In this document: positions 58,391-64,000 of the stretch, piece after piece
How positions within the stretch are numbered: the first letter of the stretch is position 1
Layout: each line of letters begins with the position of its first letter
From: Cichorium intybus
Lineage: Eukaryota; Streptophyta; Magnoliopsida; Asterales; Asteraceae
Reading direction: 5' to 3'
Assembly: GCA_023525715.1 (NCBI GenBank)
Contig: CM042010.1
Span: forward strand, 83,267,894 to 83,331,893
Length of the DNA: 64,000 nucleotides
The notes under the pieces: generated by a model
What the model was told of the DNA's origin: nothing
The model's database searches: none
The model's input: the letters and a program-made list of their open reading frames with translations, nothing else
Made by a program: the position numbers and the translations under genes

Positions 58391-59483
58391 TGTTAAGGTC
58401 AAAATGGGTCGTTGACCAATCCGGAGTTTGTATGGTTTGGAGAGTTTGTGCGAGGGTTTTATGTGTTAGTTTATTTGGTGGCACTTGAACAATATTTTGA
58501 TGGAATGTTTGTATGTTTGCTTGATGTTGAAAACAATACTTTGATCATGTATTTTCTGAACTGTGATTTGAATGAATATGTTGTCTGATTATCTTTAGTT
58601 ATAATGTCTTTATTATATGTCTGAAATATGTTATACCGAAATCCAATCTTGGATTTCGGAATCATACAAACCAAGATGAGAAGGCACATTCAGAAGTTCA
58701 GAGGAATAACAAAGTTTGGAAGATCACGAAGATCAGAAGACTGCTTAGTTCGGAAGCCAATGTTCCGAACTCATCCAGATCAAGAAATGTCAAAGATACC
58801 GAAATCCTCTCAGGATTTTGGTTCAGCAATTTAAGGAACTTCTGAAGTCTATCAACATCAGTGAAGACTAAAGACTGAAGATGAAGATAGGACAAAAGGT
58901 AAGAGCCTCAAGTTATTTAGAATGATAAGGCTAGATTTGGCGTGTCTTTTTAGAAGCATGTTCATGTACTGTTTGTATTATTAGATTCTAGATAGGCCAC
59001 CCTAGTCTGACATTGTATTATTATATTAATTAGAACCATCTTCTATGACTGAAGAGAGACGTGTTGTCTGCTCTTCTGTCCTTAGGATATTGTCCAGAGG
59101 TCTTCCTTTGCACTATAAAAGGGAGACCAAGTCTTCACTCAGTCCTTATGTTTTGAGAGCTGATTTGTAACGATTCATCTTTGATATATAAAATCCTCTC
59201 ATTCCATCAAATCTCGACTTGTTCATATATGTTCCTTCTTTGCCCTTTTCATTTCTAGTATTTCAATTTTATTTTCTTTACATTTTCATGTTATTAACTG
59301 TTTGTACTTCTTTATTGTTGAGCTCTTAAGATCCAACTAAGTATACCATCAACTTTACGAACTTGTCCTTATTTTCGCAAACCATTCAAGTCTTCAGACT
59401 TGACCACCAGTAACGAACTTCATAATCTCTTAATTGACTCTGAATCTATTATTCCGCAATTTACTTAGTTTCGGGTTCCAACA
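58391..59483 (+). mobile_element. 3' LTR of element H (1093 bp)
   Basis: It runs from TGTTAAGGTC to GGGTTCCAACA. The TATA box ACTATAAAAGGGAGACCA is near 59112. An 11-bp perfect hairpin CCGAAATCCAA with a 2-nt loop lies at 58636-58659. The right flank GATAT should be the target duplication, but the left partner is lost. It cuts the RNase H frame of element I. Confidence 0.87.
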
Positions 59484-60789
59484 GATATTTCTCATATTGA
59501 TGGCATAATCTCTCAATTGACTCTGAATCCAAATTATTTGTGAAGTGCAAGCTGCAGCTGCTACATATTTGGCTTCGGCTGTGGATATAGACACACATGT
59601 CTGTTTCTTTGATTGCCAGCTAATAAGTTTTCCATCTAAGAATTGACAACCCCTAGATGTGCTTTTGCGATCGATATAACATCCACCCAAGTCAGAGTCT
59701 GAATATGCTTGTATATAGAAGCCAGAGTTTGTTGGATACCAAAGGCCATATGCAGGTGCATGGTGAAGATATCAAAAGATTGTTTTTACCACAGCCAAAT
59801 GAGGTTCGCGTGGATCGGATTGATAACGTGCACAATTACACACTGCGAACATAATGTCTGGACGACTGGCTGTGAGATAAAGTAATGATCCGATTATGCT
59901 TCTGTAGTTTTGAAGAGCTACATTCGGTTTGTCCAACGAAGGATTTAACCGGGTACCTGCGGCCATTGCAACCTTCGCATTGGAACAGTTAGTCATTCCA
60001 AATTGTTCGTGTAAGCTTTTGGTGTATTTTTGTTGATTAACGAAAATCCCTTCTTTTGATTGTTTGAGTTGTAATCCAAGGAAAAATTAATCTTCCCTAT
60101 CATACTTATCTGCAATTTTCTTTTCATTAAGTTTTCAAATTCTTTTGTTAGATTTGGGTCAGTGGATCTAAAGATAATGTCATCCACATAAATTTGAACT
60201 AACATCAAATGTGAGCCAACTTTTTTTCGAAAGAGTGTTGGATCCACTGATCCTTGTTTGAATTTTGATTGCTTGTCAACGTTTCATACCAAGCTCGAGG
60301 AGCTTGTTTGAGACCATAGACAGCCTTATCTAACACATAGCAATGGTCAGGGTTTTCTTTATTGACAAAACCAGGTGGTTGTTCAAAAAAGACTGTTTCC
60401 TCAAGATATACATTCAGAAAAGCACATTTGACATCCATTTGATAGATATCAAAGTTTTTGTGTGCGGCATATGCCAAAAAGATTTTGACAGATTCGAGTG
60501 TTGCAACACGAGCAAAGGTTTCTTCGTAGTCAATTCCCTCCTGTTGACAATAGCCTTTAACAACCACCCTTTCTTTCTTCCTGACAACATTGTCTTCGGT
60601 GTCAAGTTTGTTTCTGTAAACCCATTTAAGACCAACTATCGAAGCATTTGCAGGTTTTAGAATACGTCTCCAAACTTTATTCCTTTCAAATTCTTCCAAT
60701 TCCATCTGCATTCCTTCGATCCAGTCTGGGTGATCAAATGTATATTTAACGTTCTTTGGTTCAAATTTTGAGATAAAAACATTGAACAT
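59484..60789 (-). pseudogene. Copia RNase H and reverse transcriptase of element I
   Basis: Minus-strand homologue of B's pol. The RT opening VWRRILKPANASIVGLKWVY is at about 60660, DVKCAFLNVYLEE near 60430, GLKQAPRAWYETL near 60290, and the YVDDIIFRSTDP active site near 60180. The frame breaks near 60250, 60080-60000 and 59780. RNase H (STAEAKYVAAAACTSQIIWI) is cut at 59484 by LTR H, losing its last ~90 residues. Confidence 0.9.
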
Positions 60790-62881
60790 GCAAAACTCCT
60801 AAGTTTTGTTTAACTCTTGTTGTTTTTGATGGAGTTGTGCACGTGTCATGACCTTATCTTGAACATTACCGATGATAAGTGATGGAGGATGATTTTTCGT
60901 CCATTTTTCTAAAGGTGGAAATTTTCGATCGAATTCAGGAGGACCTTTGGCATTAATTTCCTCAGTGTACGAAGGATATCCTGAGGTGGATGGAAAAGCA
61001 TCATTTATTAAGTTTTCCTGATTTGTTTCGTTTGTGACATTTGTTTTAGGAGAATTGGTATTAGAGGAAGTAGAGGAAGAGTTTAGAATTTGCTACCCCT
61101 CAATTGCAGCTGTTGGGGAGTTTGTTCTTCCATTATCCATAGAAATTATTCTTCCATGATCTGAAGAATTTGTTCTTCCATGATCCGAAGAATTTGTTCT
61201 TCCATGATACGAAGAATTTGGCATTGAGGCTTCTGGCTCCCCCTGAACATTTGGATACAAGGACATGATATGCGAAATTTCATGTGAAGTGTTGTTTTGA
61301 GTTGAGTTGTTGAGCTCCCCCTCGAAACCAGAGCGATTTTCAGATCTCTGGGAAGACCCCTCCTCAACTGAAGAAGGTCTTTGATTACTACTTGAAGGTG
61401 ACTCTTTTGGACTATCTGTAAGCTTGGAAAGTTCAGACACATTGTTGTCTGGTGCCATAGCTTCAGAATCCACAGCCCGTTCAGGTGGATCAAAAAGAAG
61501 TTGAAAGTTAGCATATAAGGACAGGATTGGCAGTGCATCCACAACAGATTTTGGAAAGATTGATGACATCAGAAAGGCATGCTGAGATTTCTTGATATAG
61601 TAGTCATCGAACCCTAGGGTGAAAGTTTCTTCAATCTTGCATGCTCTTTTGTTCATGACTCTATATGCTTTAGAATTTGAGGAATATCCAAGAAATATGT
61701 CTTCGTTAGTCTTGTCATTGAACTTTGACAAATGGTCTTTCAAATTGAGAATAAAACACCTACAACCGAAGATGTGAAGAAATTTGACATTTGGTTTTCT
61801 TTGGTTGATGACTTCGTAAGGTGTAATATGGAACCACTTGTGAATGTAGGATCTGTTTTGAGTAAAGCAAGCAGTTGAGATAGCTTCGGCCCAGAAGTAC
61901 ATGGGCAGATTGGCAAATTTTAGCATTGTTCTCGCTGATTCACATAAAGATCGATTAAGACGTTCCACCACACCATTTTTTGTGGTGTATACGGTGCAGA
62001 GAAGTTGTGTGCAATACCCTTCTTCTTCAGAAAACCATCAAGAGTTTGATTTTTGAACTCCGATCCATTATCACTGTGCATCGTTTGGACTGTCTTGTTT
62101 AGCATTACTTCCATATTCTTGATGAAGTTGATGATTTCTTCTGCTGTATCTGATTTATTCCTTTAGAATAGTACCCATGTAAATCGTGAGAAGTCTTCAA
62201 CAATCACTAGAATATACTTCTTTTTCCCAATTTACTCAACCGCAGATGGACCACAAAGATCCATGTAAAGAAGAGAAAGAGGTTCGGTGATCTTTGGATT
62301 GATCACATTTGGATGCTTCTGTTTGGTTAGTTATCCATGTTCACATGCAGAGTAGAGTGTATCATTATCAAATTTAAGAACTGGCATCCCACGAACCAAA
62401 TCCATCACCACTAACTTGTTGATACCCTTGAATTTCAAGTGAGCTAACCTTCGATGCCATAGTCAACTGTTGTCTGACTTTGCTTTGGACAACAGGCATA
62501 GCGAAGGTCCACCAGTTATGAGCTTTAGATTTAAGGGAAACCTTGATCCCTTCCTTTCTGACTTTAGTAGTACTTCCTTCGTGATGATACGTCATTGATT
62601 GTTGAATGTTACCACATTCCCCGTTCCAACAACCAATTGAGAAATAATCACCAGATTATGCTTTAATCCTTCAACAAATGCCACTCTATTTATTGTGAAT
62701 TGTCCATAATTTTGCCATAACCACGAATGGGACATGTTTCATTATTGCCAAATCGTACATTCCCTGTATCATCCAATGTTCTATAATCTCTGAGATACTC
62801 CTTCTTCCCTGTCATATGTCTTGAACAGCCACTATCCATGTACCATTTAGAATCATAATGGTCACTAGACATAACCTGCAA
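60790..62881 (-). pseudogene. Copia integrase and protease of element I
   Basis: Protease WYMDSGCSRHMTGK is at about 62850. The GAG-pre-integrase domain is around 62600-62330. The integrase core has Asp in YMDLCGPS near 62265 and the SDNGSEF motif near 62070. A one-base shift near 61980 precedes GVVERLNRS, and the rest (61971-61093) is open. The C-terminal linker contains a SDHGRTNS-type peptide repeat (61140-61215). Stops are present in the core. Confidence 0.9.
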
Positions 62882-63629
62882 TCAGTCAATAAGAAGTTGG
62901 TACTCAATCAATCTTGGGTTCTCAGGGTAAGGAAGGATTCTTGAATCCATTTTTCAACTGCTTCTTCGATTATTTCATTTGCAGTAAGGTTTATCATGTT
63001 TTCTGATGTTTTGTGAGATGAACAGGATGAACCAGAAAATGAATCTAAAGAGCTTTTAGTGAGTATTCACGAGTCTGAAGAAATGGATTTTAAAATGTTT
63101 GTATTCTTCGGAACCCAAACTTGTTTGGATGATTTGGAATTTTTGGTTTGTGAGGTTTTCCTTGTTTTTGTTGTTTTCGAAGATTTTGATGACTTTAAGG
63201 ATTTTGATTTCGGAGTTAGGTTTTCCTTCAAGTCATGCCTTTTCAAATTTTTCTTGATTTTTCAATTATGGATTTCCTGGACAAAGAACTACATAGTATA
63301 GAAGTACATAGGTATTCTTTGTAAGCCAGTTTAAAATCATTCGATGAAAGATTTTTATCCTTAAACATGTCCAAATTTTTGTCTAGCCATGTGTGAAATG
63401 TGTCTATCACGTTGTTTCCTTTTGAAAAAGTTTTCTTCGAAGGTTTTTAGTATTTTGGATTTGGAAAGTTTGGTTTTGTTGGTACGAAGGTGGGTTTTGA
63501 ATATTGATTTGTTTTAGAATAAGAAACCTTCGTGTCCAATGGTTTTGTTCCTGAAGTTGAAACCTTCATATCAACTGGTTTCGTTGGTACGAAGTTCTGT
63601 TTTCTTTTCACAACATTAATGGATTGTTT
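62882..63629 (-). pseudogene. Copia gag C-terminus of element I
   Basis: Minus strand, homologous to the tail of A and B gag: Lys/Ser-rich low complexity, then AVEKWIQESF and a one-base deletion. TGATTGCAG precedes the pol frame, as in A. It is cut at 63629 by a C-family LTR. Confidence 0.85.
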
Positions 63630-64000
63630 TGTTGGATTAGGTGTCTAAGACATGACTAATAATTTGTATTTACCTAATTAATAGTAGCAAAGTCCATTTG
63701 AGTTGCCCTCATAGCTGGAGGTTTGGTAGAAAGTTCGGTAGAGAGAAAGGTTGATTTATTATGGGATTAATAAATCAACAGGATTTAAATATATGGTTTG
63801 TTAATATATTAAAAGTGATAATATATTAACTAGAAACTATATTAATTTATTAATAATTAATCAGGAATTAATTGGATTAATTTCTATGACATTAATTAGA
63901 TTAATCAGGAGGACAGGGGCTAAAGTTGTTCCAATTCAATAGTTGAATTGACACGCGCGGCACGCCAAAGCATGGGCCGCGGTGCGCGTATGAATAATCT
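63630..64000 (+). mobile_element. C-family LTR, plus strand, runs off the window
   Basis: It starts TGTTGGATTAGGTGTCTAAG, matching the minus strand of C's LTRs, with the shared CCCTCATAGCTGGAGGTT block. The putative target TGTTT precedes it. The hairpin CAATTCAA, loop TAG, TTGAATTG lies at 63932-63950. The last 50 bp are GC-rich and unlike C's LTR. Confidence 0.88.

Noticed and set aside
63059..63301. 80-codon plus-strand frame
   Set aside because: Shadow of the Lys/Ser-rich gag C-terminus of element I on the minus strand.

Overview
The window looks like plant nuclear DNA made almost entirely of nested LTR retrotransposons. The evidence is Ty1/copia and Ty3/gypsy gag, protease, integrase, reverse transcriptase and RNase H motifs, initiator-Met-tRNA-type primer binding sites (TGGTATCAGAGC), AT-rich spacers, and a plant-specific RWP-RK (RKD-type) transcription factor pseudogene with two short introns. 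The copia families with an extra post-pol reading frame suggest a eudicot, perhaps Asteraceae. That placement is inference. No autonomous host gene, tRNA or rRNA gene is visible. For reference I name the elements A to K.

Layout. 1-3454: remnant of a minus-strand gypsy-like element without gag-pol (K). 3455-4290: an LTR of family H. 4291-6725: AT-rich noncoding DNA with a dispersed triplicated unit. 6726-6950: a (TA)n tract. 6951-13272: truncated copia element A (LTR, gag, protease, integrase), with a solo LTR (G, 10362-10787) inside gag. 13273-53878: a second copia element of the same family, B, holding a four-level nest. Element C (16786-44410, minus strand, TSD CTTTG) lies in B's gag. C holds a solo LTR F (21062-23475, TSD ATTCA) and gypsy element D (25287-43058, TSD AGACC). 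Gypsy element E (26752-36924, TSD GTATG) lies in D's left LTR. B resumes at 44411 with pol, a long spacer, a post-pol reading frame and its 3' LTR. 53879-59483: remnants of two more copia elements, J and H, H again with a post-pol frame and a 3' LTR. 59484-63629: a minus-strand copia copy of the A/B family (I). 63630-64000: an LTR of the C family running off the window.

How it works together. E is the only element close to autonomous. Its gag-pol is one 1325-codon frame broken only near the integrase C-terminus. D has no pol; its interior carries an antisense, intron-containing RKD pseudogene, so D looks like a gag-pol-less element that captured a host gene segment. C keeps only a gag fragment, and its remaining interior is packed with short perfect hairpins.

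Most unusual signal. Across C's interior and in the LTRs of several families, hairpins recur with conserved loops and stems that differ in sequence yet stay complementary. The clearest case is a 24-nt apical motif present four times in C, each copy capped on different paired arms. A 10-bp inverted repeat whose loop holds the TATA box in the A/B LTRs shows the same pattern. These patterns were read by eye and need a covariation test.
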